Source: Mycobacterium paraseoulense
GTDB taxonomy: Bacteria > Actinomycetota > Actinomycetes > Mycobacteriales > Mycobacteriaceae
DNA length: 64,000 nt
Assembly: GCF_010731655.1 (NCBI RefSeq)
Contig: NZ_AP022619.1
Location: 5,146,001 to 5,210,000, forward strand
Direction: 5' to 3'
A program made the position numbers and the translations under genes. Below, in pieces: positions 17,306-34,166 of this stretch. Positions within the stretch are counted from its first letter, which is position 1. Each line of letters begins with the position of its first letter. Under the pieces are notes generated by a model. That model saw only the letters and a program-made list of their open reading frames with translations, made no database searches and had not been told where the DNA came from.

Positions 17306-18429
17306 CGCCGGCACGTGCCTTCGTTGGCGGCGAGATCCAGCGTCTTGCGAATCAGTTCCCCGACCGCCTCGGATTCCACCAGGAAGCCGTCGTGCCCGCA
17401 GATCGACTCGACGATCTGCAGGCCGCCGCAGCCCGGCAGCAGCTCGGCGAGCTCCTCCTGCAACCGCAGCGGATAGAGCCGGTCGGAGGTGATGCCGCCA
17501 ACCACGGCCGGCACCGGGCAACCGGTCAGGGCCTTGCGCACCCCGCCGCGACCGCGGCCGACGTCGTGGCTGTTCAGCGCCTCGGTCAGCGTCACGTAGC
17601 TGCCCGCGTCAAAGCGGGCCAACAGCTTGTCGCCCTGATGCTCCAGGTAGCTCTGCACGGCGTAGCGGCTGTCCTCGCCCCCCTGCTTGTCGTTGCCGAA
17701 CCGGGTGTCGAGCTCCGCCTCCCCCCGGTAGGTCAGGTGGGCGAAGCGACGGGCGATGGTCAGCCCGGTGTCCGGTGTGCGGCCGGTGCCGTGGTAGTCG
17801 CCGCCCTGCCAGTTCGGGTCGGCCTGGATGGCCGCGATCTGCGTGGTCTGCGTGCCGATCTGGTCGGCGGTCGCGCGCGCGCCGACCGCAAGCAGCAGCC
17901 CGGCCCGGACCCGGCTGGGATGGCCCACCATCCACTCCAAAGCCCTTGCGCCGCCCATGGATCCACCGACGACGGCGGCCACCTGGTCGATTCCCAGCGC
18001 GGCCAGGGCGGCGATATCGGCCTCCACCTGGTCGCGCACGGAGATCACCGGAAACCTTGAGCCCCAAGGTTTTCCGTCCCGGGCCAGCGAGCTGGGCCCG
18101 GTGGAACCGCGGCACCCGCCCAGCACGTTGGTGGCCACCGCGCACCAGCGGTCGGTGTCGATCGGCGCGCCGGGCCCGGCCACCCCGTCCCACCAGCCGC
18201 CGGTCGGATGTCCCGGGCCGGCGGGGCCGGTGATGTGCGAATCGCCGGTCAGTGCGTGCAGCACCACCACCACGTTGTCGCGGGTCGGCGACAGCTCACC
18301 CCAGCGCTGAACGGCGATACAGACGTCATCGATCACGGCGCCGCTCTCCGTGGTCAGCGAGCCGATGTGCACCAGGCCGATCTCGCCTTCGGCCGGCAGC
18401 GTCTGGGTGGGGACGTCGGAGATCGTCAC
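17302..18429 (-). CDS. metX: Homoserine O-acetyltransferase
   Basis: A 375-residue alpha/beta-hydrolase-fold enzyme (called MetA in M. tuberculosis) that acetylates L-homoserine with acetyl-CoA in methionine synthesis. The nucleophile is Ser157 in [14 protein letters not shown]. The Asp is in [11 protein letters not shown] and the His in CGHDGFLVE near the C-terminus. The family-specific [14 protein letters not shown] is near residue 100. GTG 18429 is chosen because homology begins there; about 30 codons of open frame upstream lie over metC and show no similarity. It follows metC by 10 bp and overlaps the methyltransferase gene. Confidence 0.96.
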   Translation of the reverse strand: MTISDVPTQTLPAEGEIGLVHIGSLTTESGAVIDDVCIAVQRWGELSPTRDNVVVVLHALTGDSHITGPAGPGHPTGGWWDGVAGPGAPIDTDRWCAVATNVLGGCRGSTGPSSLARDGKPWGSRFPVISVRDQVEADIAALAALGIDQVAAVVGGSMGGARALEWMVGHPSRVRAGLLLAVGARATADQIGTQTTQIAAIQADPNWQGGDYHGTGRTPDTGLTIARRFAHLTYRGEAELDTRFGNDKQGGEDSRYAVQSYLEHQGDKLLARFDAGSYVTLTEALNSHDVGRGRGGVRKALTGCPVPAVVGGITSDRLYPLRLQEELAELLPGCGGLQIVESICGHDGFLVESEAVGELIRKTLDLAANEGTCRR

Positions 18430-18439
18430 GGCCGGGCTC

Positions 18440-19888
<1,449 letters not shown>

Positions 19889-19948
19889 TTAACAGCGACA
19901 CACGCTTCGACACATGAGCCGATCGCAAGGAGCTAAAGATGTGCACAT
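19889..19948 (-). CDS. Cysteine-rich 19-codon leader ORF upstream of metC
   Basis: On the minus strand an ATG at 19948 opens a 19-codon ORF ending at TAA 19889. Five codons encode cysteine (2, 8, 13, 17 and 19), including Cys-Arg-Cys at the very end. A GGGGAAG Shine-Dalgarno sequence lies about 5 bases upstream. It sits between the SAM-IV aptamer and the metC start, 70 nt before metC. Cys-rich short leader ORFs acting as cysteine-responsive attenuators have been described in mycobacteria, which makes a regulatory role plausible. A 5-bp hairpin (19871-19884, CGGCC/GGCCG) follows directly. Translation is not proven. Confidence 0.55.
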   Translation of the reverse strand: MCTSLAPCDRLMCRSVCRC

Positions 19949-19969
19949 CACGTCTTCCCCTCTAGTCAG

Positions 19970-19989
19970 GGGTCCGTTATGGCGGACCC
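19970..19989 (-). promoter_or_regulatory. Hairpin overlapping the 3' end of the SAM-IV aptamer (possible expression platform)
   Basis: On the minus-strand RNA, GGGUCCG and CGGACCC form a perfect 7-bp stem with a 6-nt loop. Its 5' arm is the last bases of the riboswitch aptamer, so the two folds exclude each other. A further CCCC/GGGG pairing (19957-19972) competes with this hairpin and would affect access to the Shine-Dalgarno sequence of the Cys-rich ORF. No U-tract follows, so a classical intrinsic terminator is not indicated. Confidence 0.4.
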
Positions 19990-20101
19990 GCGCTTGCCGC
20001 GCAGCCTGTGGCTACTAGACCTGGTCATCACCCGGGGCACCCCACCGCGGTTGGAGGGTTGCCGGCCAGCAAGCCGGGGCTTGATGCTGGCGCTCATGAC
20101 C
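19984..20101 (-). ncRNA. SAM-IV riboswitch controlling metC-metX
   Basis: The minus-strand sequence closely matches the SAM-IV aptamer as I recall it from M. tuberculosis. GGUCAUGAG at the 5' end pairs with UGAUGACC to close P1. The core contains GCCCCGGCUUGCUGGCC and AACCCUCCAACCGCGGUGGGGUGCC, and the 3' part ends GCGGCAAGCGCGGGUCC. SAM-IV aptamers of Actinobacteria bind S-adenosylmethionine and reduce expression of methionine genes. This one lies 165 nt upstream of metC. The rest of the 428-bp gap (19820-20247) holds the leader ORF and the divergent promoters. Confidence 0.92.
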
Positions 20102-20108
20102 GATACAA

Positions 20109-20139
20109 AGACTAGCTTACTGTGCCGACTCAGTGCCAA
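20109..20139 (-). promoter_or_regulatory. Candidate promoter of the metC leader
   Basis: Minus-strand TTGGCA (20134-20139) and TAGTCT (20109-20114) are separated by 19 bases. A start about 7 bases after the -10 would place the RNA 5' end near 20102, exactly at the start of riboswitch helix P1. The spacing is slightly long and the -10 is only a partial match, so this is a positional argument more than a motif match. Confidence 0.35.
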
Positions 20140-20247
20140 TGGCAGGTCGACACCTGCCCAAACGCCCTTGATAACGTGGCAGCAAGAACGCTGAGCCCCC
20201 CAGAGATCTGACCGATATTTGAATATTTTGACGCCGGGAGAGGGACC

Positions 20248-22482
<2,235 letters not shown>

Positions 22483-22513
22483 GGGCCGCCGCGAAGAGAA
22501 AGTCGGACTCGAC

Positions 22514-23743
22514 ATGTCAGGCGAACACAAGATCAAAGTCAAGGGGCCCGTAGTCGAGCTCGACGGTGACGAGATGACCCGCGTCATCTGGAAGTTCATC
22601 AAGGACCTGCTGATCCTGCCGCATCTCGACATCAACCTGGATTACTACGACCTCGGCATCGAAAACCGCGATCGCACCAACGACCAGGTGACGATCGACG
22701 CCGCGTACGCCATCAAGAGGCACGGCGTCGGCGTCAAGTGCGCCACCATCACCCCCGACGAGGCCCGCGTCTCCGAATTCAACCTGAAGAAGATGTGGCT
22801 GTCGCCCAACGGTACGATCCGAAACATCCTGGGCGGCACCATCTTCCGCGAGCCGATCGTGATCTCCAACGTGCCGCGTCTGGTGCCGGGCTGGACCAAG
22901 CCGATCGTCATCGGCCGGCACGCCTTCGGCGACCAGTACCGGGCGACGAACTTCAAGGTGGACAAGCCGGGCACCGTCAGCATCACGTTCACGCCGTCGG
23001 ACGGCAGCGAGCCGATGGTGCACGAGGTGGTGTCCATCCCCGAGGACGGCGGCGTCGTGATGGGGATGTACAACTTCAAGGAATCCGTCCGCGACTTCGC
23101 CCGCGCCTCGCTGGCCTACGGCCTGAACGCCAAGTGGCCGGTGTACCTGTCCACCAAGAACACCATCCTCAAGGCCTACGACGGCATGTTCAAAGACGAG
23201 TTCCAGCGCATCTACGACGAGGAGTTCAAGGACAAGTTCGAGGCCGAGGGGCTGACCTACGAGCACCGGCTGATCGACGACATGGTGGCCGCCTGCCTCA
23301 AGTGGGAGGGCGGGTACGTGTGGGCCTGCAAGAACTACGACGGTGACGTCCAGTCGGACCTCGTCGCGCAGGGTTACGGCTCGCTGGGGCTGATGACGTC
23401 GGTGCTGATGACCGCCGACGGCAAGACGGTCGAGGCCGAAGCCGCGCACGGAACCGTCACCCGGCATTTCCGGCAGTACCAGGCCGGCAAGCCGACGTCG
23501 ACCAACCCGATCGCCTCGATCTTCGCCTGGACGCGTGGGCTGCAGCATCGCGGCAAGCTTGACAACACGCCCGAGGTGATCGAGTTCGCGCAGACCCTGG
23601 AGGACGTGGTCGTCGCGACGGTCGAGAGCGGCAAGATGACCAAGGACCTCGCCATCCTCATCGGCCCCGACCAGGAATGGCAGCAGAGCGAGGAGTTCCT
23701 CGACTCGATCGCCGAGAACCTGGAAAAGAAGCTGGCTAACTAG
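22514..23743 (+). CDS. icd1: Dimeric NADP-dependent isocitrate dehydrogenase (Icd1)
   Basis: A 409-residue homodimeric IDH of the eukaryote-like NADP type. [23 protein letters not shown] at the N-terminus, the substrate-binding SPNGTIRN, and [17 protein letters not shown] with [10 protein letters not shown] near 310-335 are diagnostic. It catalyses the same reaction as Icd2 but is unrelated in fold arrangement and subunit structure. It follows icd2 by 31 bp on the same strand and is probably co-transcribed. Its stop overlaps the end of the convergent hydrolase gene by 8 bp. Confidence 0.96.
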   Translation: MSGEHKIKVKGPVVELDGDEMTRVIWKFIKDLLILPHLDINLDYYDLGIENRDRTNDQVTIDAAYAIKRHGVGVKCATITPDEARVSEFNLKKMWLSPNGTIRNILGGTIFREPIVISNVPRLVPGWTKPIVIGRHAFGDQYRATNFKVDKPGTVSITFTPSDGSEPMVHEVVSIPEDGGVVMGMYNFKESVRDFARASLAYGLNAKWPVYLSTKNTILKAYDGMFKDEFQRIYDEEFKDKFEAEGLTYEHRLIDDMVAACLKWEGGYVWACKNYDGDVQSDLVAQGYGSLGLMTSVLMTADGKTVEAEAAHGTVTRHFRQYQAGKPTSTNPIASIFAWTRGLQHRGKLDNTPEVIEFAQTLEDVVVATVESGKMTKDLAILIGPDQEWQQSEEFLDSIAENLEKKLAN

Positions 23744-24605
23744 CCGAGGGGTTGGCGCCCCGGCTCGCCGGGCAGCACTCGTCGAGGAATTCGGTGATCA
23801 GGTCGGCGACGCGCTCCGGCGCCTCGAACATCGGGATGTGCCCCACGGCGTCGAGCTTGGTGACCTGGTGGTCGTCGGGCAGATGCGTGGTGAAATGCCG
23901 GCTGAACCTGGGTGCGGGCACGATCCGGTCCTTTTCGCAGATCACCAGGTGCGCCGGGACGGCGTTGTCGGCCAGCTCGCGCAGGCCGTGCAGCAGCAGC
24001 GACTTGACCAGCAGCTGGAAGTAGGCCGGGCAGTGCGCGACGTCGTCGATGCAGCCCAGCAGCTGTTCATCGCTCACCCCGTCCGGCGACGCGCTGATCG
24101 CGTAGGTGGCCAGCTGGCGGCTGAACGGCAGGCGCATCACCTTCGGGCCGAACAGCCAGGCGAGCACCAGCAGCGGAATGCCCAGGATGAACTTGGCGAT
24201 CACCTCGAACTTGGCCGGGCTCCATCGCGTCCACCCGCCGGCCGGGGCGATGCCCATCACGCTGCGCGCCCGTCCGCGCCGCTCGAGTTCGAACGCGACC
24301 CATCCACCCAGCGAGTTGCCCACGATGTGCGCGGTATCCCAGCCCAGCTCGTCCATCTGCCGCTCGACGTGGTCGGCCAGCACCGCCGAGGACAGAAACC
24401 AGGTCCCCGCCGGCGGCCCGCCGTTGTGGCCGGCCATCGTCGGGGCGAAAACCTCGTAGCGCCCGGTGTCGGCCAGCCGCCGGGCGACGTCCTCCCAGAC
24501 CGCCTGCGACAGCAGGAACGGATGCAGCAACAGCACCGGCTCCCCCGAGCCGAGGTGGATCGGTGGCCGGGTCCCCGTGTTGCTGTTGGTCCGCTTGCTC
24601 CCCAT
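23736..24605 (-). CDS. Alpha/beta-hydrolase (Rv3338-like)
   Basis: A 289-residue alpha/beta-hydrolase fold protein. The nucleophile elbow is GNSLGG (Ser near residue 97), the acid is in [11 protein letters not shown], and the His is in [13 protein letters not shown], so the triad is complete. Substrate unknown. In M. tuberculosis the region is, from memory, annotated as two shorter ORFs (Rv3337, Rv3338), while this copy is full length. It converges on icd1 with an 8-bp overlap. An inverted repeat TACCGCC-N9-GGCGGTA (24605-24627) sits across its start and could be an operator. Confidence 0.85.
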   Translation of the reverse strand: MGSKRTNSNTGTRPPIHLGSGEPVLLLHPFLLSQAVWEDVARRLADTGRYEVFAPTMAGHNGGPPAGTWFLSSAVLADHVERQMDELGWDTAHIVGNSLGGWVAFELERRGRARSVMGIAPAGGWTRWSPAKFEVIAKFILGIPLLVLAWLFGPKVMRLPFSRQLATYAISASPDGVSDEQLLGCIDDVAHCPAYFQLLVKSLLLHGLRELADNAVPAHLVICEKDRIVPAPRFSRHFTTHLPDDHQVTKLDAVGHIPMFEAPERVADLITEFLDECCPASRGANPSAS

Positions 24606-24627
24606 ACCGCCGACATTAAAGGCGGTA
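24605..24627. promoter_or_regulatory. Inverted repeat at the hydrolase start
   Basis: TACCGCC (24605-24611) and GGCGGTA (24621-24627) form a perfect 7-bp inverted repeat with a 9-bp spacer, immediately upstream of the hydrolase ATG on the minus strand. The remainder of the gap up to trpS is very GC-rich and contains a CCCGGCCGGCCGGG palindrome (24662-24675). The role is unknown; an operator or RNA hairpin are both possible. Confidence 0.35.
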
Positions 24628-24730
24628 CCGCCGGTACCGCAAGCGAGGTGCGGCGCGGGCGCCCGGCCGGCCGGGCATCCGAGGGCGAGCGCCCGGCTGG
24701 CCGGGGACTCGGCGGAAGCGGGTCGCGTGA

Positions 24731-27909
<3,179 letters not shown>

Positions 27910-27919
<10 letters not shown>

Positions 27920-29259
27920 GGGTCCTCCCAGCGGCCGCCGTTTTCCCAGAAGTGCCGGATTTCCTCCAACTGGCGGCCCTTGGTCTCCGGCGCATACCGG
28001 TAGACGACGACGAGCGCGACCACCGCGAGGGACGCGAACACCGCGAAAGTACCCGCGCCCCCGAGGGAATGCAGCATGGTGAGGAACACGGCGGCGACAA
28101 TCGCGTTGCCCACCAGGTTCGACGTGAGCATCGTGCTCGACCCGATGGACCGTAGCCGGGACGGGAAGCTCTCGCTCGCGTACACCCAGCCCAGCGAGCC
28201 GAACCCCATGGTGTAGCCGATGATGAACAGCAGTATGCCGGTGAAGCCGAGGAATGCGCCGCCGAGGCCCCGTCCGAACACTGCCATCAGCACGACGTCG
28301 GCGGCGATCATCATGGCGATGCCGGACAACAGGATTGGGCGCCGGCCCACCCGGTCGACGAGCAGCAGCGATGCGCCCACGGCCGCGAGGCCGGCGACCT
28401 GGACCAGGGCGGGCAGTCCCAGCAACGCGAAATTGCCGGTGAAGCCCATGGCCGCGAATATCCGCGGGCTGTAGTAGATGATCGCGTTGATGCCGGTGAT
28501 CTGGATCAGAAAGCCGAGCGTGATCACGAAGGCGGTGGCCCGCGAATACGGCGGGCGCAGCATCTCCGACCAGCCGCCACCACCTTCACCCAGCGCGCGG
28601 GCCATCTCGGCCAGTTCCTCGTCGACCTTGGCGGTGGGCTCGACGCGCAGCAGCGCCGTTCGGGCGTCGTCGTACCGGCCCTTCAGGACGTACCACCGCG
28701 CCGTGTCGGGCGCTCGAATCAGCATGGGCAGCAACAACATTGCGGGCACGGTGGCCAGTCCCAGCATCCAGCGCCAGCTGTGGGTGCCGGCCAGCAGGTA
28801 GCCGGTCAGGTATCCGACGATGAGTCCGCTGACGATGGCCAGCTGGTAGGCCGTCAGCAGCGAGCCGCGCACCGCCGTCGGGGCCGACTCCGCCACGTAG
28901 ACCGGGACGACCACCACCGCCACCCCGAGGGTCAAGCCCAGCAGCAGCCGGGCCGCCAACAGCATCGGCAGCGACACCGAGAGCGCACCCAGTAGCGCGA
29001 ACGCCGCGTAGGCGACCAGCAGCAGCACCACGGATTTCTTGCGACCGATCGCGTTGGCCAGTACGCCCGCACCGAGCGCCCCGGCGATCTGCCCGAGCAC
29101 CACCATCGTCGTCAGCAGCTCCTGTTGCCGCGTCGACAGCCCGAAGTCCTCGGTGACGTAGAGCTGCGCGCCGGCGATGATGGACAGGTCGTAGCCGTAG
29201 ATGACGCCGACGCTGGCGGCGGTCAGCCCGACCAGCAATCCCCGCCGGGCGTCAGTCAT
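27910..29259 (-). CDS. sugI: MFS sugar porter (SugI-like)
   Basis: A 449-residue major facilitator of the sugar-porter family with 12 predicted helices. Hallmarks are NAIGRKKSVVL in the 2-3 loop, RWYVLKGR in the central loop, DRVGRRPILL in the 8-9 loop and PETKGRQLEEI near the C-terminus. A sugar is the expected substrate, imported with protons. The ATG at 29259 is chosen because the first helix follows directly; 21 more codons are open upstream. It forms a two-gene unit with nagA. Confidence 0.9.
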
Positions 29260-29292
29260 CTGGGTGAGTCTAGTGTCGCGCCCGGGCCGCTT

Positions 29293-29344
29293 GTCCCCCG
29301 ATCGGGGGACAGGCAATTCCACCCGTCATGTCCGATCGGGGGAT
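29293..29344 (+). promoter_or_regulatory. Palindromic operator pair, copy A, upstream of the first MFS gene
   Basis: GTCCCCCGATCGGGGGAC (29293-29310) is a perfect 18-bp palindrome. A second imperfect site, TCCGATCGGGGGA (29331-29343), is centred 34 bp downstream. After it comes TGCTCAGCGCCCATA (29354-29368), shared with copy B, then the ATG at 29379. The same arrangement and the same 34-bp spacing recur upstream of the paralogous MFS gene. A dimeric regulator binding two sites is the simplest reading. No regulator gene lies next to either copy. Confidence 0.7.
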
Positions 29345-29378
29345 GTTCGTGGCTGCTCAGCGCCCATAAATTCCATTC

Positions 29379-30692
29379 ATGCCCCTCACGCTGGTGCCCA
29401 CCGCCCCCGCACAGACCAACGCCTTCGGGCGACTGCTGTCGCAGGGCACGCTCTACACGACGGGGATGCAACTCAGCAATTGCGCCGTCGTCCTGCCCAT
29501 CATCTGCACGCACCAGGGCATCAGCTGGGCGGCCGGCCTGATCTTTCCGGCGTACGGAATGGGCGCGATCACCGGAAACTCGATCTCGCCGGCGGTCCTG
29601 CAGCGATCGGGCCGGATGCGCCACCTGTTGCTGGCGGGGATCGGGGCGACCGCGGCGGCCATGGTCCTGCTCGACGCTTTGATTCCCTGGACGGGCAGGT
29701 TGACCGCCGCGGTGTTCCTGCTGACCTGCGTGGTCAGCGGGGTCGCCGTCGGGATCGGCTGCGTCGCCTATCCCGACATGGTGTCCAACAAGCTGTCGGC
29801 ATCGCGGCGGGGCGAACTGCTGCTGGTCCAAGGGGCCATCGGGTCGGTGCTGGCCACCGGCGTCACGCTGTTGGTCGTGCCGATGCTTGCCCATGGCAAC
29901 GAAATGGCATATCGCCGCGACCTGCTGTGGCTGGGCGCGGCGGGGCTGATCGCGTCTGCCGTCGCGGCGCTGTTCGTCGGCCCGATGCGGTCCGCTTCGA
30001 TCGCCACCCGGATGTCGGTGCGGGACACCTACCGCCAGGGCTTCGCGGTCGCCAGGTCCCAGCCGTGGTTTCGCCGGTACGTCCTCACGTACCTGTTGTT
30101 CGCTCCGGTCAACCTCGGCACCTTCTTCTACACCCTGCGCGCCGCCCACCACCACGGCAGCCTGCATGTGCTGATCGTCCTTTCCAGCATCGGACTGGTT
30201 GTCGGTTCGACGCTGTGGCGCAAGGTGTTCCGGCTGTTCGGGGTGCGCGGCATGCTGCTGGGCAGTGCCTTGCTCAGCGTCGCCGCCGTGGTGATGTGCC
30301 TGGCGGCGGAGTCGAGCGGCCAGTGGTCCCACGCGTGGGCGTACGGCACGGCGTTCTTCCTGGCCACGGTGGGCGCTCAGGCCATCTTCCCCTCGGCGGT
30401 CTCGTGGATCAGCGTCCTGGCCGCCGAGCAGCATCGCGGAACACTGATCGGCTTCGCCTCGACACTGTTCAACGTCGCATCCGCCGTGCTGGGAGCCGCC
30501 CTCGGCGCGATCGCCCAGATCCACACCACCGTCTGGCCGGACGTCATCCTGCTGATCCTGACTATCGCCGCCGCCCTTGCCGCGCTGGGCGCGCCCGCGC
30601 CGGAGCGGCGGCGGGCGGTCCAGGTTCGCGTCGCAAGCCCGGACCGGTCCGTCCCCGCGGCGTCGCCGTCGCTGAGCCTGCAGGCCGCCTAG
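29379..30692 (+). CDS. MFS-like transporter, copy A of the duplicated cassette
   Basis: A 437-residue membrane protein with about 12 hydrophobic segments and an MFS-like layout. It lacks the strong sugar-porter motifs. It is a clear paralogue of the gene at 35937 (shared LFAP(V/L)xLGTxFYxLRxAH and [32 protein letters not shown]). Substrate unknown; an efflux role is guessed from pairing with an MmpL gene. The stop shares the tetranucleotide CTAG (30689-30692) with the stop of the convergent mmpL gene. It is preceded by the palindromic operator pair. Confidence 0.85.
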   Translation: MPLTLVPTAPAQTNAFGRLLSQGTLYTTGMQLSNCAVVLPIICTHQGISWAAGLIFPAYGMGAITGNSISPAVLQRSGRMRHLLLAGIGATAAAMVLLDALIPWTGRLTAAVFLLTCVVSGVAVGIGCVAYPDMVSNKLSASRRGELLLVQGAIGSVLATGVTLLVVPMLAHGNEMAYRRDLLWLGAAGLIASAVAALFVGPMRSASIATRMSVRDTYRQGFAVARSQPWFRRYVLTYLLFAPVNLGTFFYTLRAAHHHGSLHVLIVLSSIGLVVGSTLWRKVFRLFGVRGMLLGSALLSVAAVVMCLAAESSGQWSHAWAYGTAFFLATVGAQAIFPSAVSWISVLAAEQHRGTLIGFASTLFNVASAVLGAALGAIAQIHTTVWPDVILLILTIAAALAALGAPAPERRRAVQVRVASPDRSVPAASPSLSLQAA

Positions 30693-33592
30693 GGCCGCAC
30701 CGTCTCCGGCGATTTGTCGGGGGGCGTCAGCAACAGGGCGCGCACCAGACGGCGGGTCGCGTAGGGCCGAAGCATCTGGCTGGCGGGGCGCGGGCGCACC
30801 CGTTGCGGCCACCAGAACCAGCGTCCGAGCAGCGCGGCCATCGACGGCGTCATGAACGAACGCACGATCAGGGTGTCGAAGAGCAGGCCCAGGCCGATGG
30901 TGGTGCCGATCTGGCCGATGATGCGCAGATCGCTGAACACGAACAGGGACATGGTGACGGCGAACACCAGGCCGGCGGCGGTCACCACTCCTCCGGTGCC
31001 GGCCATCGCGCGGATGATTCCCGTGTTCAAGCCGGCGCCGATCTCCTCTTTGAGGCGGGAGATCAGCAACAGGTTGTAGTCCGATCCCACCGCCAGCAGC
31101 AGGATCATCGACATCGCCAACACCAGCCAGTACAGGTCGACGCCGAGAATGTCCTGCCAGAGCAGGACGGACAGGCCGAAGGAGGAGCCCAGGGAAAGCA
31201 GGACCGTCCCGACGATCACGGCGGCGGCGATCACGCTTCGGGTGACGATCATCATGATGATCAAGATGAGGCTGATCGCGGCGACCCCGGCGATCAACAG
31301 ATCGTAGACGGCGCCCTCCTGGATATCCCGGTACGTCGAAGCGGTGCCGCCCATCGAGATCGCGGCGCCCTGCACCGGCGTTCCCTTGATGGCCTCCTTG
31401 GCCGCCAGCTGAATCGGCTCGACGCGAGAAATCCCCTCCGTCGTCGACGGATCTCCCTCCATCGCGATGATGAAGCGGGCCGCCTTGCCATCCGGAGACA
31501 GGAACATCTTCAGGCCGCGCTGGAAATCGGGATTGTCGAAGGCCGACTGGGGCAGGTAGAACGAGTCGTCCACCTGAGCGGCGTCAAAGACCCGGCCCAT
31601 GGCGCCGGGGTCCTTGCTGTTCATCTCCTGCTCCTTGTAGAAGGACAACAGGGTGCCGTGCCAGACCACCAGCATGTCGCGCATGATCGTCATCGTCGAA
31701 ATCATGGGCGGCATTTGCGCCCGCATCTCCGGCAGGAGCCGGGTGAGGACGTCCAAATCCTTGACGAGGCCCTCTAATTTCTGGCTCAGCTGATCGACGT
31801 TGTCGAACGTGTCGAACACCGACCGGATGGCCCAGCACGCCGGGATGTCGTAGCAATGCCTTTCCCAGTAGAAGTAGCTGCCGATCGGCCGGAGGAAATC
31901 CGAGAGGTCCGCGAGGTGATCCCTGATGGTGTCGGTGGTGTTCGACATGTCGTGGGTGAGGTGGTCCATGTCGACGGTGTTGTCGACGATCTGACCCATC
32001 AGGTCGTACATGTGCTTCATGGTTTCGATGGACACGGTCATGGCCTGCTGCTGCACCACCATGTCGTCCAATCGGTCCTTCATGAATTGCATGTTCTCGG
32101 CATTAGAGACGCCCTGCATGCTGATGATGAACGGGATCGAGGTGTGTTTGAGCGACGTTCCCAGGGGACGGGTTATCGATTTCACCTGCGCGATTCCCGG
32201 GCTGTGAAAGATATATTTCGCGACCTTGTCGAGCACCAGCATGTCGACCGGGTTGCGCATATCGTGATCGGTCTCGAGTAACAGCACATCGGGGTTCAGC
32301 AGGGCCTGCGAGAAGTGTCGACCGGCGGCCCTGTCCCCGACCAGGGACGGCATGCTGGCCGGCATGAACCCGCGCAGATCGTAGGTGGTCCGGTAACTCG
32401 GCAACGCCAGCAACCCGATGAACGCCACCGCGCAGGTCGCCGCGAGCACCGGGCCGGGCCAGCGCACGATCGCGGTGCCCACCCGGCGCCACCGCCGGGT
32501 CGCCATCCTCCGCTTGGGGTCGAAGAACCCGAAGAAGCCGGCGACGGTGAGCACCGCCGGTCCGAGCGTGAGCGCGGCCAGCACCGCGACCAACATGCCC
32601 ACCGCGCAGGGCGGCCCGAGCGACTTGAAGTACGGCAACCGGGCGAAGCTGAGGCAGTACATGGCACCGGCGATGGTCAGCCCGGAGCCCAAGATCACGT
32701 GCGCGGTCCCGTGAAACATGGCGAAGAACGCGGCTTCTCGATCGTCGCCCGCGTAGCGCGCCTCGTGGTAACGGCCGAGCATGAATATCGCATAGTCCGT
32801 GCTGGCGGCGATGGCCAGCAGCGTGAGCAGATTGACCGCGAAGGTCGAAAGCCCGAAAACGTTGTGGGAAGCCAGAAAACTGACCACCCCGCGAATCGCC
32901 CCCAGCTCGATACCGACCATGGCGAGGACGAGAATCATGGTGACCACGGACCGGTAGATGAAGAGCAACATCGCCGCGATCACCACACCGGTGATCAGGG
33001 TGACCCTCGCGATGCTCTTGTCGCCGGCCTCCGACTGATCGGCGATCATCGCCGTCATGCCGGTCACGTACGCCTTGAGCCCGCGGGGCGCCGGCGTGGT
33101 GTCCACGATGTGCCGCACGGCGTACACCGAATCGTATGCCGCCGTCTCACTCTTGCCGGCGAGGTAGACCACGACGTAGGCGGCCTTGTCGTCGGGACTT
33201 TGGGATCCCCCCGCGGTCAGGGGATCGCTCCAGAAGTCCTGGATGTGCGCGACGTGGCGGGTGTCGGCCGAAAGGCGTTGCAACAGCTTGTTATAGAAGC
33301 GGTGGGCGTCGTCGCCGAGCGGCTTGCTGTCTTCCAGCACTATCGTGGCCACGTTGTCGGAGCCGGATTCGCCGAACACCTTGCCCACGCGTTTGAGCGC
33401 CTGAATCGAAGCGCCGCCCGCCGGACTCATCGAAACCGAGTGCGCTTTGCCCACGGCTTCCAGCTGCGGGATCGCGACGTTGAGGACGGCGGTCAGCCCG
33501 AGCCACAACAGGGCGATCGGCACCGCAAACCGGCGGATCTGCCGCGGAAAAGGCGGGGGCCGAAAGGCCGGTGGGGTGGTTGTTTCGCTCAT
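30689..33592 (-). CDS. MmpL family RND transporter, copy A
   Basis: A 967-residue MmpL transporter with the standard plan: helix 1 (about 22-40), a large periplasmic loop, helices 2-6, a second large loop, then helices 7-12. Proton-relay Asp-Tyr pairs are present at 266-267 ([22 protein letters not shown]) and 838-839 ([16 protein letters not shown]). MmpL proteins export lipids or siderophores to the mycobacterial envelope; the substrate here cannot be told. ATG 33592 overlaps the mmpS stop as ATGA, giving an mmpS-mmpL operon. The last 386 bp are almost identical to the second mmpL. Confidence 0.95.
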   Translation of the reverse strand: MSETTTPPAFRPPPFPRQIRRFAVPIALLWLGLTAVLNVAIPQLEAVGKAHSVSMSPAGGASIQALKRVGKVFGESGSDNVATIVLEDSKPLGDDAHRFYNKLLQRLSADTRHVAHIQDFWSDPLTAGGSQSPDDKAAYVVVYLAGKSETAAYDSVYAVRHIVDTTPAPRGLKAYVTGMTAMIADQSEAGDKSIARVTLITGVVIAAMLLFIYRSVVTMILVLAMVGIELGAIRGVVSFLASHNVFGLSTFAVNLLTLLAIAASTDYAIFMLGRYHEARYAGDDREAAFFAMFHGTAHVILGSGLTIAGAMYCLSFARLPYFKSLGPPCAVGMLVAVLAALTLGPAVLTVAGFFGFFDPKRRMATRRWRRVGTAIVRWPGPVLAATCAVAFIGLLALPSYRTTYDLRGFMPASMPSLVGDRAAGRHFSQALLNPDVLLLETDHDMRNPVDMLVLDKVAKYIFHSPGIAQVKSITRPLGTSLKHTSIPFIISMQGVSNAENMQFMKDRLDDMVVQQQAMTVSIETMKHMYDLMGQIVDNTVDMDHLTHDMSNTTDTIRDHLADLSDFLRPIGSYFYWERHCYDIPACWAIRSVFDTFDNVDQLSQKLEGLVKDLDVLTRLLPEMRAQMPPMISTMTIMRDMLVVWHGTLLSFYKEQEMNSKDPGAMGRVFDAAQVDDSFYLPQSAFDNPDFQRGLKMFLSPDGKAARFIIAMEGDPSTTEGISRVEPIQLAAKEAIKGTPVQGAAISMGGTASTYRDIQEGAVYDLLIAGVAAISLILIIMMIVTRSVIAAAVIVGTVLLSLGSSFGLSVLLWQDILGVDLYWLVLAMSMILLLAVGSDYNLLLISRLKEEIGAGLNTGIIRAMAGTGGVVTAAGLVFAVTMSLFVFSDLRIIGQIGTTIGLGLLFDTLIVRSFMTPSMAALLGRWFWWPQRVRPRPASQMLRPYATRRLVRALLLTPPDKSPETVRP
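30717..31102. repeat. Near-identical 386-bp block, copy A (3' end of mmpL)
   Basis: This block aligns without gaps with 37203-37588 (offset 6486). By eye it has a single mismatch, at 30989. Divergence resumes abruptly on both sides. It encodes the last helices and C-terminus of MmpL. Such a patch inside otherwise diverged paralogues points to gene conversion or very strong constraint. Confidence 0.9.
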
Positions 33593-34026
33593 CCGGCGTT
33601 GACCTGGCAGAAGGTCAGCGCTTTCGGCCCGGTCTCGGACCGCTCGTCCTTCGTTGCGCCGTTCACCTTGATGCGACAGCCGATCTCGCCGCCGTTGCTT
33701 TGCGCCAGCAGGTTGACGGTGACCGATGTCAGCGTCGTCGTCAGCGTCTGCGACCACGGCAGGGGAGTGTCTTCCAGACGTTGCACGCGCGCGTCGGGAT
33801 CCAGATAGGCGATCTTGGCGGTCGCGGCGGGGCCAAAGACCTCATAGGTCACGTGTTTCGGGTCGAACAATGGATCGTCGAGATCGGCTTTGACCCTGAC
33901 AACGGGATGTCCGTGAACGCCGAACATGCTATGGAGACGATAGATACCGAAACTCGCGACACCGGCAATGGCGATGACGGCCAGCAGCAACCACATTCGC
34001 TTCACGGCTCTGGTAACCGAATTCAT
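33589..34026 (-). CDS. MmpS family accessory protein
   Basis: A 145-residue membrane-anchored MmpS protein. One N-terminal helix (residues about 10-28, [22 protein letters not shown]) is followed by a periplasmic beta-rich domain containing [34 protein letters not shown] and the C-terminal ALTFC. MmpS proteins support export by their cognate MmpL. Length is usual. Its stop overlaps the mmpL start by 4 bp. The second mmpL of the window has no mmpS. Confidence 0.95.
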   Translation of the reverse strand: MNSVTRAVKRMWLLLAVIAIAGVASFGIYRLHSMFGVHGHPVVRVKADLDDPLFDPKHVTYEVFGPAATAKIAYLDPDARVQRLEDTPLPWSQTLTTTLTSVTVNLLAQSNGGEIGCRIKVNGATKDERSETGPKALTFCQVNAG

Positions 34027-34118
34027 TTTTACCCTCGCGCTGTGCCCCGCGTCGCAATTTCTTGTCCCGTGCGATAGCGACGTAGACGCTACCGCCGGGG
34101 GACCGCAGCATCCTGGGT

Positions 34119-34135
34119 TTTCAGCTAATCGTTAT
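34119..34135 (-). promoter_or_regulatory. Shared motif upstream of mmpS-mmpL, copy A
   Basis: TTTCAGCTAATCGTTAT on the plus strand (minus: ATAACGATTAGCTGAAA) is an unusually AT-rich 17-mer in this GC-rich region. It lies 93 bp upstream of the mmpS start. A 16/17 match occurs upstream of the second mmpL at 40165. It could be a promoter element or an operator for the mmp genes. It also lies just beyond the 3' end of dacB1 on the same strand. Confidence 0.5.
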
Positions 34136-34166
34136 ATGCCCTTTTCGAAAAGGCGGGGTGTTGCCG

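Noticed and set aside
19979..20194. 71-codon plus-strand ORF over the SAM-IV riboswitch
   Set aside because: It overlaps a conserved structured RNA on the other strand, lacks a ribosome binding site and shows no protein family.
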